Assembly (NCBI RefSeq): GCF_000191885.1
Contig: NZ_AEWI01000001.1
Coordinates: 62,001-126,000, forward strand
Direction: 5' to 3'
DNA from: Anaerophaga thermohalophila DSM 12881
GTDB taxonomy: Bacteria > Bacteroidota > Bacteroidia > Bacteroidales > Marinilabiliaceae
DNA: 64,000 nt
The notes beneath the pieces were generated by a model, which worked only from the letters and a program-made list of their open reading frames with translations, did no database searches and had not been told where the DNA came from. The position numbers were made by a program, and so were the translations under genes. Below are positions 8,645 to 16,025 of the stretch, piece after piece; the first letter of the stretch is position 1; each line of letters opens with the position of its first letter.

Positions 8645-8674
8645 CAAAATTAACCGTAAAATTCTCTTTTACAA
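8645..8674 (-). promoter_or_regulatory. Promoter for the pabB remnant and tilS
   Basis: On the minus strand TTG (8,672-8,674) is followed after exactly 19 bases by TAATTTTG (8,645-8,652), the Bacteroidota -33/-7 pattern. Transcription would start near 8,638, at the remnant's ATG. Confidence 0.55.
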
Positions 8675-8704
8675 AAAAAAGGCCATCCTCTGAAAAGGAT
8701 GACC
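8673..8704 (-). terminator. Intrinsic terminator of the peroxiredoxin gene
   Basis: On the minus strand GGTCATCC pairs with GGATGGCC (one G-U pair) and is followed by eight T. It lies 31 bases beyond the stop codon of the gene at 8,735 and overlaps the -33 region of the next promoter. Confidence 0.75.
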
Positions 8705-8734
8705 CACCTAAAAAGCTATGGTCAAAGAATGGTA

Positions 8735-9367
8735 TTACTTTTTACCAAGATAGTTGGCAATTCCTTCCTGAGTTGCCTGCAATGCTTCATCTCCCTTGTG
8801 CCAGTTAGCCGGGCAAACTTCGCCATTTTCTTCGAAAAACTGCAATGCATCAACCATACGTAATACCTCATCAACGTTACGTCCCAAAGGCATATCATTT
8901 ACCACCTGGTGTCGCACAATTCCTTCTTTATCAATAAGGAAAAGTCCGCGGTAAGCCTGTGGAATGCCGTTAAAGACGGCGTTTCCATTCTCATCATATT
9001 CATATTCCCCTGCAAGCACGTCGTAGTTTTTTGAAATGGTCAATCCGTTATCGGCAACCAATGGAAATTTAACACCTTTAATACCACCGTCTTTTTTCTC
9101 TGTCTGAAGCCACTTCCAGTGACTAAACTGTTGATCGACACTGGCTCCGACAACTGCCACATTTCTCTTTTCAAACTCTTCCATTTTATCTTGCATGGCA
9201 ACAATTTCGGTCGGGCAGACGAATGTAAAATCGGCGGGATAAAAGAAAAATACAACATACTTCTTCCCTTCATACTGTTTCAGGGAGAAGTTTTCAACAA
9301 TTTCACCACCGTTAACCACTGCGGGTGCTACAAATTCCGGTGCTTTTTTACCTACTAATACAGACAT
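8735..9367 (-). CDS. ahpC: 2-Cys peroxiredoxin (AhpC/Prx1 type)
   Basis: This cytoplasmic thiol peroxidase reduces hydrogen peroxide and organic peroxides. The 210-residue protein has the thioredoxin-like fold with peroxidatic C51 in FTFVCPTE and resolving C185 in GEVCPANW, the typical 2-Cys arrangement with a C-terminal tail. The GGIKGVKFPLVAD and active-site arginine regions are intact. The gene stands alone between a good promoter (9,421-9,450) and a terminator (8,673-8,704). No ahpF is nearby, so a thioredoxin system would be the reductant; a thioredoxin reductase gene is present at 30,386. No oxidative-stress regulator site is recognisable. Confidence 0.93.
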   Translation of the reverse strand: MSVLVGKKAPEFVAPAVVNGGEIVENFSLKQYEGKKYVVFFFYPADFTFVCPTEIVAMQDKMEEFEKRNVAVVGASVDQQFSHWKWLQTEKKDGGIKGVKFPLVADNGLTISKNYDVLAGEYEYDENGNAVFNGIPQAYRGLFLIDKEGIVRHQVVNDMPLGRNVDEVLRMVDALQFFEENGEVCPANWHKGDEALQATQEGIANYLGKK

Positions 9368-9420
9368 AATTTAAATTTTTTTGGTTGATTATACTTTCTA
9401 TTCATTAACAATCTTCATTG

Positions 9421-9450
9421 CAAATTTACAAAGGAGAATTTTCCCTGCAA
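9421..9450 (-). promoter_or_regulatory. Promoter of the peroxiredoxin gene
   Basis: On the minus strand TTG (9,448-9,450), a 19-base spacer and TAAATTTG (9,421-9,428) match the Bacteroidota -33/-7 consensus. The 5' leader would be about 45 bases. Confidence 0.6.
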
Positions 9451-9528
9451 TTATTTTGGTACCATTTTGCCTTTTTATTTATCTATTGCTATAAATTAAA
9501 TCTATATTGCAATCGGTTATTGATTTTT

Positions 9529-9671
9529 TGAGCCCGGTCTAAAAAGCATCTTTGTTGCCAAACTCGTTGTTGTTTTAAATTATTGCATCCTCATTAACAA
9601 CAAGTTAACTCCGGTACAAAAATTTAAAACGCCTTGATTTTGACAAAAATATGCTTTTTATGCTGCACTCA
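9529..9671. mobile_element. 143-bp MITE-like element, copy A
   Basis: The element begins TGAGCCCGGTCTAAAAAGC and ends GCTTTTTATGCTGCACTCA, an imperfect terminal inverted repeat of about 21 bases. It is flanked by TTTT on both sides (9,525-9,528 and 9,672-9,675). The interior contains the matching arms GTTTTAAATT and AATTTAAAAC, so the whole element can fold into one long hairpin. It encodes no protein and fills most of the 407-base gap between the peroxiredoxin and phosphodiesterase genes; nothing else is recognised there. Confidence 0.8.
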
Positions 9672-9775
9672 TTTTTTGGATTTGATACACTGGTCAGATA
9701 GAGAGGAATGGTTTGTTGGTGGAGTTTGTTGTGAGCCCAGTAATTCTTCCAAAGCACAAAACAGGCTGATAAATG

Positions 9776-10270
9776 TCATCGTTTACCGAGTTCAATAACT
9801 TCGAGGTTTTTAACTTCGCCGTTATCAATAACAAAACGAACGGCCGTCCGAATATAATGCAGGCCAGACTTACCTGCAGCACCGGGATTTATATGTAGTA
9901 ATCCAAGTTTTTTATCGTTCATTACCTTCAGAATATGACTATGACCTGAAATAAAAAGGCCGGGGGGATTCTTTATCAATTCATGTTTGACTTTTGGTGA
10001 ATATTTACCCGGATAACCGCCGATATGTGTCATCCAAACTCTGAGTCCTTCACATTCGAACCTCTGGTGTTCCGGTATCTGCATCCTGATATCCCAATCG
10101 TCAATATTACCATAAACGGCCCTGCATATTTTAAACGATTCCAGGTCGGAAAGAATATTTCCCGAACCTATGTCACCTGCATGCCATACTTCATCAACGT
10201 CCTTAAAAAGTTCAAACAGTCTGGCATCTAAATAGCCGTGGGTGTCTGACAAAAGACCTATTTTCCTCAT
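9776..10270 (-). CDS. YfcE/MJ0936-family metallophosphoesterase
   Basis: This small calcineurin-like phosphodiesterase has 164 residues, about the family length. Metal-binding motifs are in order: LLSDTHG near the start, the HAGDIGS motif, GNID (YGNIDDWD), the histidine of MTHIGG, and GHSH (ISGHSHILK). It ends with the NPGAAG segment typical of the family. The natural substrate is unknown; relatives cleave model phosphodiesters such as bis-pNPP or 2',3'-cAMP. The start codon overlaps the last bases of mnmA by four bases, so the two genes form one transcriptional and translational unit, but no functional link between them is known. Confidence 0.88.
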   Translation of the reverse strand: MRKIGLLSDTHGYLDARLFELFKDVDEVWHAGDIGSGNILSDLESFKICRAVYGNIDDWDIRMQIPEHQRFECEGLRVWMTHIGGYPGKYSPKVKHELIKNPPGLFISGHSHILKVMNDKKLGLLHINPGAAGKSGLHYIRTAVRFVIDNGEVKNLEVIELGKR

Positions 10271-11472
10271 GATATCACTCCTGAACCCGTTAATTCATCG
10301 CCTTCGTACCATGCAGCAAACTGGCCTGGGGTTATGCCTCGCTGAGGTTCATCAAAAACAATAAATAAACCGTTGGGACGCTGATGTAACACACCATTCT
10401 GAAGCGGCTGGCGATAGCGAATACGCACCTTTAGCCGTCTGGACTCACCCGTTTTCAGAGCCAGATCGGGCCGGATCCAATGCACTTCGTTATTATTGAT
10501 CTTCAAAACACGTCTGAACAAACCGGTGTGTTCCTTTCCCATACCGACAAACACCTGGTTGAAATCAACATCAATGCCTATTATAAATAAAGGTTCGGGA
10601 AAACCACCAATATCAAGTCCTTTTCGCTGTCCGATGGTATAAAAATGTGCGCCATTATGTTCTCCGATTTTTTCCCCGTATTTCGGATGAAAGTAATACG
10701 GTTTTGCCAGATCTTCTAATATTTCGTCCGAAGGCTCATTGTCCGCCTTATGCCATTGCCTGTCAAAAATTTCGCTTTCGGGTGGAATTAAAAAGACTTT
10801 CCCTTTCTTCGCCTCAAGTTTTTGCTGTAAGAAGACCGGAAGATCAACTTTACCAACAAAACAGATGCCCTGCGAATCTTTTTTGTGAGCAGTTACCAGC
10901 TTTAACTCCCCGGCGATTTGCCTCACCTGCGGTTTTACCATATCACCGACAGGAAATAATGCTTTGGCAAGTTGCGCCTGCGACAACTGACAAAGGAAAT
11001 AACTCTGATCCTTATTGCTGTCGGCTCCTGCCAGTAGCCGGTAAATCTCGCCCGAAGCTGTTTTTATAGTTTCTTTGCGGCAATAATGACCGGTTGCAAC
11101 AAAATCGGCACCCAGTTCAAAAGCCTTCTTCATAAAAACATCAAATTTTATCTCCCTGTTGCAAAGAACATCAGGATTGGGTGTTCTTCCCTTTTCGTAT
11201 TCCGAAAACATGTAATCAACGACGCGTGCACGATATTCAGCACTCAGATCGACAAAATGAAAAGGAATACCCAACTTTCTTGCTACGGCTTCAGCATCAT
11301 ATTTATCATCGAGCCATGGGCAATCAGCTTCCAGCACACCGGTTGTATCATGCCAGTTTTTCATAAAAAGACCGATGACTTCGTATCCCTGGTCAATCAG
11401 TACCTGTGCTGCAACACTTGAGTCAACACCTCCTGAAAGTCCGACTACCACACGTTTTTTTTGAGCTGTCAT
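10267..11472 (-). CDS. mnmA: tRNA-specific 2-thiouridylase MnmA
   Basis: This is the canonical MnmA, which thiolates U34 of tRNA-Lys, -Glu and -Gln. It has the PP-loop SGGVDSS, the first cysteine in [15 protein letters not shown], the [12 protein letters not shown] segment and the second catalytic cysteine in SQGICFVG, followed by the C-terminal beta-barrel. A longer frame begins at 11,517. However, a TAACTTTG promoter element (11,491-11,498) lies inside that extension, so ATG 11,472 ([12 protein letters not shown]) is the likely start, giving 401 residues. A diverged paralogue is at 6,019. The gene is coupled to the phosphodiesterase gene by a four-base overlap. Confidence 0.92.
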   Translation of the reverse strand: MTAQKKRVVVGLSGGVDSSVAAQVLIDQGYEVIGLFMKNWHDTTGVLEADCPWLDDKYDAEAVARKLGIPFHFVDLSAEYRARVVDYMFSEYEKGRTPNPDVLCNREIKFDVFMKKAFELGADFVATGHYCRKETIKTASGEIYRLLAGADSNKDQSYFLCQLSQAQLAKALFPVGDMVKPQVRQIAGELKLVTAHKKDSQGICFVGKVDLPVFLQQKLEAKKGKVFLIPPESEIFDRQWHKADNEPSDEILEDLAKPYYFHPKYGEKIGEHNGAHFYTIGQRKGLDIGGFPEPLFIIGIDVDFNQVFVGMGKEHTGLFRRVLKINNNEVHWIRPDLALKTGESRRLKVRIRYRQPLQNGVLHQRPNGLFIVFDEPQRGITPGQFAAWYEGDELTGSGVIS

Positions 11473-11490
11473 CTGTACAAATTTAGGCTG

Positions 11491-11517
11491 CAAAGTTAAG
11501 GTTTTTACAGAAAACAA
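11491..11517 (-). promoter_or_regulatory. Promoter of mnmA
   Basis: The minus strand carries TAACTTTG (11,491-11,498) with TTG 16 bases upstream (11,515-11,517). The spacer is a little short. Transcription would start about 12 bases before the chosen ATG, so the 11,517 start is unlikely. Confidence 0.45.
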
Positions 11518-11532
11518 TTAAAAGTGAAACAA

Positions 11533-11553
11533 GCATGGCTAACTTTGCCATGC
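11533..11553 (-). terminator. Hairpin overlapping the end of the DUF89 gene
   Basis: GCATGGC (11,533-11,539) pairs with GCCATGC (11,547-11,553) around a seven-base loop that contains the DUF89 stop region, followed on the minus strand by TTGTTT. The loop-side sequence (GAGCATGGCAAAGTT) matches the repeat family seen at 14,315 and 29,546, so the hairpin may be a captured repeat that now ends the gene. Confidence 0.4.
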
Positions 11554-12396
11554 TCCTTTCATTATCACTGCATCGCCAACGTTTCTGCCGGTAACACGTG
11601 CAATTCCCTCACACTTAACCATAAAAAGAAAAAAAATATTCTTCTTTTTCACCTGCCCGTACAGGCCTTCGAAATTGCCCTGCCCTTTGGAAATTACTAC
11701 ATCCGCAGAATTAAAGATATCCCTGAATTCATCAGAGCAATATTCCGGCAAAGTGGACGGTGCATCAAAACCATTTTCAATCACCGTAGCAACTTCTTGC
11801 ATACCAACTTCTTCAGCATCAGCATAAGTAACATCGTTCAATACAGGACCACCTCGAACAGCAAATATAACACCGGGATGAGTAAGAGTTTCAATAAACA
11901 ACTTATCTGTTACAATCTCGCCTGCATTATCGCCCAGGTACAAAACCGTTCCGGCATTCCTAATTGCCTTAAAAAGCGCATCTGAATCATTAACAGCAAT
12001 CTTTTTCTCAAGAGCTTCCGAAAATGTCTTTTCAATATCGAAGCGACGAGGCGGACCAAAATCAATAATATTACCAGCCAGAGCATACTTCAATGCGATC
12101 ATGGCAGGATTGTCGCTTGATTCAACATCGCCCTTCATCGCTTGATATCGCTCCATCAGCAACTTATTATAAAATGACTTCTCCTTAAGATATAAATCTT
12201 CGATGCCGGTTTCCTTTTTCATAAGGACATTCAGGAACTGAACACTTAAAGGCGAAGGTTTATCAAAGCCATCTTTAGAAAGAAAGTCATTAAATCTCTC
12301 TGAAAGTACTTCTCTACGTTTTTCCGGAATATTATATTTTTCAAATAAACGTGCTGCCTGTTTCTGAAAACAGGGAACACAATTCACATCGATCAT
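11539..12396 (-). CDS. DUF89 (ARMT1-like) metal-dependent phosphatase
   Basis: This 285-residue protein belongs to the DUF89 family of small-molecule damage-control phosphatases. Family marks are the N-terminal CVPCF cysteine pair, the GDNAGEIVTDKL metal-binding motif, VRGGPVLNDVT and SKGQGNFEGL near the C-terminus. The cysteine-containing form is the microbial subfamily I, whose substrate is unknown. The gene is downstream of the NifX-like gene (10-base gap) and the DUF5320 gene, all on the minus strand. It may therefore act on a metabolite linked to iron-sulfur or metallo-cofactor handling, but that is inference from context. Its stop codon lies within a hairpin. Confidence 0.85.
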   Translation of the reverse strand: MIDVNCVPCFQKQAARLFEKYNIPEKRREVLSERFNDFLSKDGFDKPSPLSVQFLNVLMKKETGIEDLYLKEKSFYNKLLMERYQAMKGDVESSDNPAMIALKYALAGNIIDFGPPRRFDIEKTFSEALEKKIAVNDSDALFKAIRNAGTVLYLGDNAGEIVTDKLFIETLTHPGVIFAVRGGPVLNDVTYADAEEVGMQEVATVIENGFDAPSTLPEYCSDEFRDIFNSADVVISKGQGNFEGLYGQVKKKNIFFLFMVKCEGIARVTGRNVGDAVIMKGAWQS

Positions 12397-12406
12397 AAAT
12401 AAACGC

Positions 12407-12745
12407 TTAATGACTACACTGATTATCTCCTGTAATCAATGTATCGCTCAAAAAATCATCAATCAACTCCCGGGGATTTTTTTCAGGTACTCCAATAACA
12501 ACGTTGACCCCGAATTGTCTGAATAAATTCACTGCCTTTTGTCCAATTCCTCCAACTAAAACAGTATTAACGCCCTTGCTACTTAACCAACTTGGTATAA
12601 CACCTGGTTCGTGTGGAGGCGGTACTTCTTCGATAACATCTTTAACTTTACCATCAACAACAACGGCAATAAGAAAATATTGACAATGTCCGAAGTGAGC
12701 GCTTAAAATTCCGTTAACAACGGGAATTCCGATTTTTTGTTCCAT
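12407..12745 (-). CDS. NifX/NifB-like (DiNase) iron-molybdenum cluster-binding protein
   Basis: This 112-residue single-domain protein of the dinitrogenase iron-molybdenum cofactor family has the ribonuclease H-like fold of NafY/NifX. The N-terminal IGIPVVNG..SAHFGHC motif and the VLVGGIGQKAVNLF segment are typical. The cysteine and histidine at HFGHC, plus the end DNQCSH, could hold a cluster. No nitrogenase genes are nearby. In non-diazotrophs such proteins are usually encoded beside DUF5320, DUF134 or Mrp-type ATPase genes, as seen here, and may carry or store Fe-S clusters. Its partner in this cell is not known from the window. Confidence 0.88.
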   Translation of the reverse strand: MEQKIGIPVVNGILSAHFGHCQYFLIAVVVDGKVKDVIEEVPPPHEPGVIPSWLSSKGVNTVLVGGIGQKAVNLFRQFGVNVVIGVPEKNPRELIDDFLSDTLITGDNQCSH

Positions 12746-12850
12746 ATATAATTATTTTTAAAGATAAATTAAAACAACCGGCCGTTTTAACAAAACGCTA
12801 TCAAACAAAAAACGACCGGTTGAAATCAATCACAAAGAAAACACTATATT

Positions 12851-13051
12851 TTAACGTCTTCCTAATCCACGGCCGCGTCCACGTCCACGGCCACGCCCAT
12901 TACCACTTGTAGCATCACCCGCATTACTCCCCGCTCTTCGGCGGTTCTCATCATTTTCATAACCCGGGGTAGTATTTCCACTACAAAAACCTTTTCCTCT
13001 TCCGGAACGGGGACCTTGTCCCATTGGTCCGGTTCTGTCTCCTGCTGGCAT
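12851..13051 (-). CDS. DUF5320 family small Gly/Arg-rich protein
   Basis: This 66-residue protein starts MPAGDRTGPMGQGPRSGRG, the hallmark of DUF5320, and continues with a lone cysteine (GFCSG) and an Arg-Gly-rich tail (GRGRGRGRGLG). A three-residue longer start at 13,060 is possible, but the conserved MPAGDRTGP beginning favours 13,051. Proteins of this kind are found beside NifX-like proteins in anaerobes; no activity is known. The repeated RG codons at the 3' end are also a low-complexity DNA tract. The gene is followed after 105 bases by the NifX-like gene and faces the DUF134 regulator across about 600 bases. Confidence 0.82.
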   Translation of the reverse strand: MPAGDRTGPMGQGPRSGRGKGFCSGNTTPGYENDENRRRAGSNAGDATSGNGRGRGRGRGRGLGRR

Positions 13052-13660
13052 AATTAACATTTTAAAAGATTCGACTTTCCGTAAAATAAAAAATCAGAAC
13101 AACCATTTTTCTCAACATGTTACAAATTGATATTCAGAACTATAAACCTTAAATCATTTCAATATAGTGGTAACTATCACTTACTAACTGCTGTTTAATA
13201 TCAATTTTAATGCAAAGTGAACATTTGTTCATTTAAAATCCAAATTTTTTTGCACTTTTTTTTACATTCGCAACCAACCCCATTGCAGCGATTTCTTTAA
13301 TCTGAGAAAAAATTCCATTTCACCACAGAAGCAGTGAACATTTTCTGGCGGATAGCCCTGGTAGCCCATATAAAGGCATCATCATCCATCCATTTCATAA
13401 ACTCTCCCCAAAAAGGATATCGCTTGCGTTCAGTGTTGCGGGAAAAGCCATTTTGCACTGTCTTGTCACAGCTTCGCTATATAAACCCTTACCGTTTTGC
13501 ATCTGTTACATCTTGTTCATTTTTACAATCATAAAAAATAATCATTTATTTTTCAAAAGAGCATTGGTTCACATCCGGTTCCCGTTTCAGGCTATTTTAT
13601 CTATATTTGTCCCTGAAAGCCAAAAAATATAAGAAGATAATCAATTTTAGTTTCAGGGAA
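13052..13660. other. Divergent control region of the DUF5320 and DUF134 genes
   Basis: This 600-base gap contains no convincing gene. It holds a near-palindrome GTGGTAACTATCAC (13,167-13,180, 10 of 14 positions symmetric) that could be an operator. It also holds a TATATTTG -7 element (13,602-13,609) reading toward the DUF134 gene, with a start expected near 13,616. A short frame at 13,334-13,534 has no recognisable features. Confidence 0.45.
13602..13609 (+). promoter_or_regulatory. -7 element of the DUF134 gene promoter
   Basis: TATATTTG matches TAnnTTTG and lies 51 bases before ATG 13,661. It also lies at the edge of the longer frame that begins at 13,607, which argues for the shorter start. 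No clear -33 element is seen. Confidence 0.4.
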
Positions 13661-14065
13661 ATGCCTAATCAACGCAGACACAGAAGAATAGAATACCCGC
13701 CAATGGTAGATGGCTTTAAACCGGTCGGAGTAAAAATGCGCAATATCGATAAAGTGGTTCTTTTGTTTGAAGAATATGAATCGATTCGTCTCATAGATTA
13801 CGAAAATATGAACCAGGAAGAAGCAGCGGGCCACATGAATATCTCCCGCCCCACTTTTACACGTGTATACAAAAAAGCCAGAAAAACTATTGCTAAAGCT
13901 CTTGTTGAGGGTAAAGCAATTATCATCGGGGGTGGCACATATATCTCAGAAAATTACTGGGCCCGATGCAAGAAATGCTCCAGGTTAGCCACTAGTCCCA
14001 CTCCTTTAAAAAACTGCCCACATTGTCATTCATCCGAGCTCAATAATATTCATCAACCAGATTAA
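13661..14065 (+). CDS. DUF134 family DNA-binding protein
   Basis: This 134-residue regulator-like protein begins MPNQRRHRRIEYPPMVDGFKPVG, the conserved DUF134 N-terminus. A sigma-factor-like helix-turn-helix follows (LLFEEYESIRLIDYENMNQEEAA..MNISRPTFTRVYKKARKTIAKAL). A C-terminal four-cysteine zinc-finger-like region (CKKCSRL...CPHCHSSE) could bind zinc or an iron-sulfur cluster. A frame start at 13,607 exists but lies on the promoter, so 13,661 is used. The gene is divergent from the DUF5320/NifX-like/DUF89 operon, so it is probably that operon's regulator; this is inferred from position. Confidence 0.85.
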   Translation: MPNQRRHRRIEYPPMVDGFKPVGVKMRNIDKVVLLFEEYESIRLIDYENMNQEEAAGHMNISRPTFTRVYKKARKTIAKALVEGKAIIIGGGTYISENYWARCKKCSRLATSPTPLKNCPHCHSSELNNIHQPD

Positions 14066-14072
14066 AAAACCG

Positions 14073-14140
14073 ACGAAACGAGCATGGCTAAGACAGTCAC
14101 AAAAGAACATGTATAAAATCAATCATGCGAGTTCCATCAG
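14073..14140. repeat. Short interspersed repeat, family 2, copy 1
   Basis: The sequence from ACGAAACGAGCATGGCTAAG to ATGCGAGTTCCATC is about 70 bases. It recurs at 14,315-14,383 and, inverted, at 29,546-29,616. The ends GAnGAAACGAGCAT and ATGCGAGTTCCATC are imperfect inverted repeats. It encodes nothing. Confidence 0.65.
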
Positions 14141-14166
14141 GCCAATAACTTAGACTAATTTTATAC

Positions 14167-14305
14167 GAATGGAATTGTTAGGGTTGTTAGGATTGTTAAA
14201 TTGTTAACTAATGTAATAAAACTTATAACATTCTGACAACTAACATATTAACAATATTAACAATTCTAACAACTTTAACAATTCTAACAGCCGTAACAAT
14301 TTATT
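14167..14305. repeat. Inverted tracts of short GTTAG/CTAAC-type repeats
   Basis: The left half repeats ATTGTTAGGGTTGTTAGG and ends in ATTGTTAAC. The right half repeats ATTAACAATTCTAACAAC several times in inverted sense. Together they could fold into one long A/T-rich hairpin. The tract lies exactly between two copies of repeat family 2. No gene is present. Confidence 0.6.
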
Positions 14306-14314
14306 AAATGTAAG

Positions 14315-14383
14315 ATGAAACGAGCATGGCAAAGATTTCCACAGCAGAACATGTATTAGTTCTTATATGCGAGTTCCATCCGA
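14315..14383. repeat. Short interspersed repeat, family 2, copy 2
   Basis: This is a direct repeat of 14,073-14,140: GATGAAACGAGCATGGCAAA at the left, AGAACATGTAT in the middle and ATGCGAGTTCCATC at the right. Confidence 0.65.
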
Positions 14384-14446
14384 CCTTAAAAAATAAATGA
14401 TATACGGATGAAACAAATTCCCGCCGGTTTTTAATCTTTTCAATAT

Positions 14447-14589
14447 TGAGCCCGGTCTAAAAAACATCTTTGTTGCCAAACTCGTTGTTGTTTTAAATTT
14501 TTACATCCTCATTAACAATAAGTTAACTCCGGCACAAAAATTTAAAACGCCTTGATTTTGACAAAAATATGCTTTTTATACCGCACTCA
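14447..14589. mobile_element. 143-bp MITE-like element, copy B
   Basis: It is the same length as copy A (9,529) and about 95 percent alike by eye, beginning TGAGCCCGGTCTAAAAAACA and ending TTTTTATACCGCACTCA. It is flanked by a perfect ATAT duplication (14,443-14,446 and 14,590-14,593). It ends 12 bases before the xylE stop codon. Confidence 0.82.
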
Positions 14590-14601
14590 ATATTATTTCT
14601 C

Positions 14602-15318
14602 TTACTTTTTCTTTACCCAAAGTGCCTCCATGTCTTCCAGGGTACGGCCTTTGGTTTCAGGAACAAATTTCCATACAAAAAGAAGTGACAGTATACTCAT
14701 AATTCCATAAATGCTATACGTCATCGATGCACTGAACTCCATCATCGCCGGATAGGTTGAAGATACGAGATAGTTGGCCGTCCATTGTGCTGCAACAGCG
14801 ATAGCAACGGCTTTGCCACGTATTTTATTCGGAAAAATTTCTGATATCAGCACCCAGGTAATCGGCCCCCACGACATCATGAAAGAGGCAGTATAAACAA
14901 TCATGAATACCAAAGTACTGATCCCGATAATATCGAAAAACGCGAGTCCGGCAATAGCAAACATGCCAAGGGCCATACCGGCAGAGCCGACAATTAAAAG
15001 CGGCTTTCGTCCCCAATTGTCAACCGTAAATATTGCAACAACTGTAAAAATAACATTGACAAGTCCCATGATCACCGTCTGAAGCATTGAAGCATCTTTG
15101 GCCGCTCCCATACTTTCAAAAATACGCGGTGCATAATAAAGTGCCACATTTATTCCTACAAATTGCTGAAAAACAGACAACAAAATACCGATAATTATCA
15201 CTGTTTTCCCGAAAGAGAAGAGCTTCCCTGAGGTGTGATGTTTCAGGCTCTCTTTAATATCCTGTAAAACAGTCTGAGCTCGATCTCTACCGCTAATTTT
15301 GGTAAGAATCTGAAAGGC
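14602..15318 (-). CDS. xylE: Sugar-proton symporter (XylE-like), C-terminal part, out of frame
   Basis: This frame carries the second half of a 12-helix sugar porter of the major facilitator superfamily. It includes the loop after helix 6, then FQQFVGINVALYYAPRIFE (sugar-binding helix 7 with QQ), the repeated-motif DNWGRKPLL, and the C-terminal signature PETKGRTLEDMEALW. It continues the gene at 15,293-15,991 in another frame. Deleting one A from an A6 run (15,319-15,324) fuses the two into a single protein of about 460 residues, the family length. The first internal ATG is only at 15,201. Confidence 0.8.
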   Translation of the reverse strand, partial: AFQILTKISGRDRAQTVLQDIKESLKHHTSGKLFSFGKTVIIIGILLSVFQQFVGINVALYYAPRIFESMGAAKDASMLQTVIMGLVNVIFTVVAIFTVDNWGRKPLLIVGSAGMALGMFAIAGLAFFDIIGISTLVFMIVYTASFMMSWGPITWVLISEIFPNKIRGKAVAIAVAAQWTANYLVSSTYPAMMEFSASMTYSIYGIMSILSLLFVWKFVPETKGRTLEDMEALWVKKK

Positions 15319-15991
15319 TTTTTTCGTCCTGATTTTTTAATGCCAGATAACGCGGTGTTTCGGGAACAAGAAACAAAAGCAGACCAAAAAGACCGGCCGG
15401 TATGGTTTCGGACAGAAACATTCGTCGCCATCCTATTTCATTAATCCATTCCAGTGGTTGTCCGTGTGCAATGCCCCAATTTACAAAATACACAACCAAC
15501 ATACCAAAAATAATGGCAAACTGGTTAAGGGAAACCAACCGCCCGCGAATATTCGCGGGAGCCACCTCGCCAATATACATAGGACTGAGAGCAGAGGCAA
15601 GGCCAACGCCAATTCCTCCAATAACCCGGTAAAAATTAAACATCAGCAACAACCCGATGGTTGGCTCACCCACTTTGAAAAATAAAAACTCGGGATAACC
15701 TGAACCAAGCGCGGAAATGAAAAAAAGAACAGCTGCAAATTGCAACGATTTTTTTCGTCCGAATCTGGTGGCCAACACGCCGGAAATAAGGCCTCCTATG
15801 ATACAGCCAATAAGCGCGCTGGAGGTAGTAATTCCATGTATTAAAGAACTAAGCCCCTGACTATCGATAAGATATGCCTGAACCGATTTTTCAGCACCGG
15901 AAATAACAGCGGTATCATACCCGAAAAGCAATCCTCCCAGCGTTGCCACCAGGGTGATACCGATTACATAAAATTTATTTTGTCCATCCAT
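15293..15991 (-). CDS. xylE: Sugar-proton symporter (XylE-like), N-terminal part, frame broken after helix 6
   Basis: This is the first half of a D-xylose-type proton symporter in the inner membrane. It starts MDGQNKFYVIGITLVATLGGLLFGYDTAVISG, typical of sugar porters, then has the RFGRKK loop, the GVGLASALSPMYIGEVAP motif and PETPRYLA after helix 6. The frame runs into a stop 15 codons after PETPRYLALKNQDEK, while the true continuation lies one base away. The cause is one extra A in the run at 15,319-15,324. Context (xylA, xylB and the xylR-type regulator upstream on the same strand) makes xylose the likely substrate. If the shift is real, the transporter is inactive unless slippage restores it. 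Confidence 0.82.
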   Translation of the reverse strand: MDGQNKFYVIGITLVATLGGLLFGYDTAVISGAEKSVQAYLIDSQGLSSLIHGITTSSALIGCIIGGLISGVLATRFGRKKSLQFAAVLFFISALGSGYPEFLFFKVGEPTIGLLLMFNFYRVIGGIGVGLASALSPMYIGEVAPANIRGRLVSLNQFAIIFGMLVVYFVNWGIAHGQPLEWINEIGWRRMFLSETIPAGLFGLLLFLVPETPRYLALKNQDEKSLSDSYQN

Positions 15992-16025
15992 TGAACCATG
16001 ATTTAGCGTTTTGTTGATTTATTTA

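Noticed and set aside
9731-9741. TGAGCCCAGTA near the MITE copy A, like a terminal repeat
   Set aside because: Only 11 bases match and no partner end is found, so it is treated as chance or an old remnant.
13334-13534. 66-codon frame in the DUF5320-DUF134 gap, and a 33-codon frame on the other strand
   Set aside because: Neither has a family match or promoter; possibly gene debris, not enough to call.
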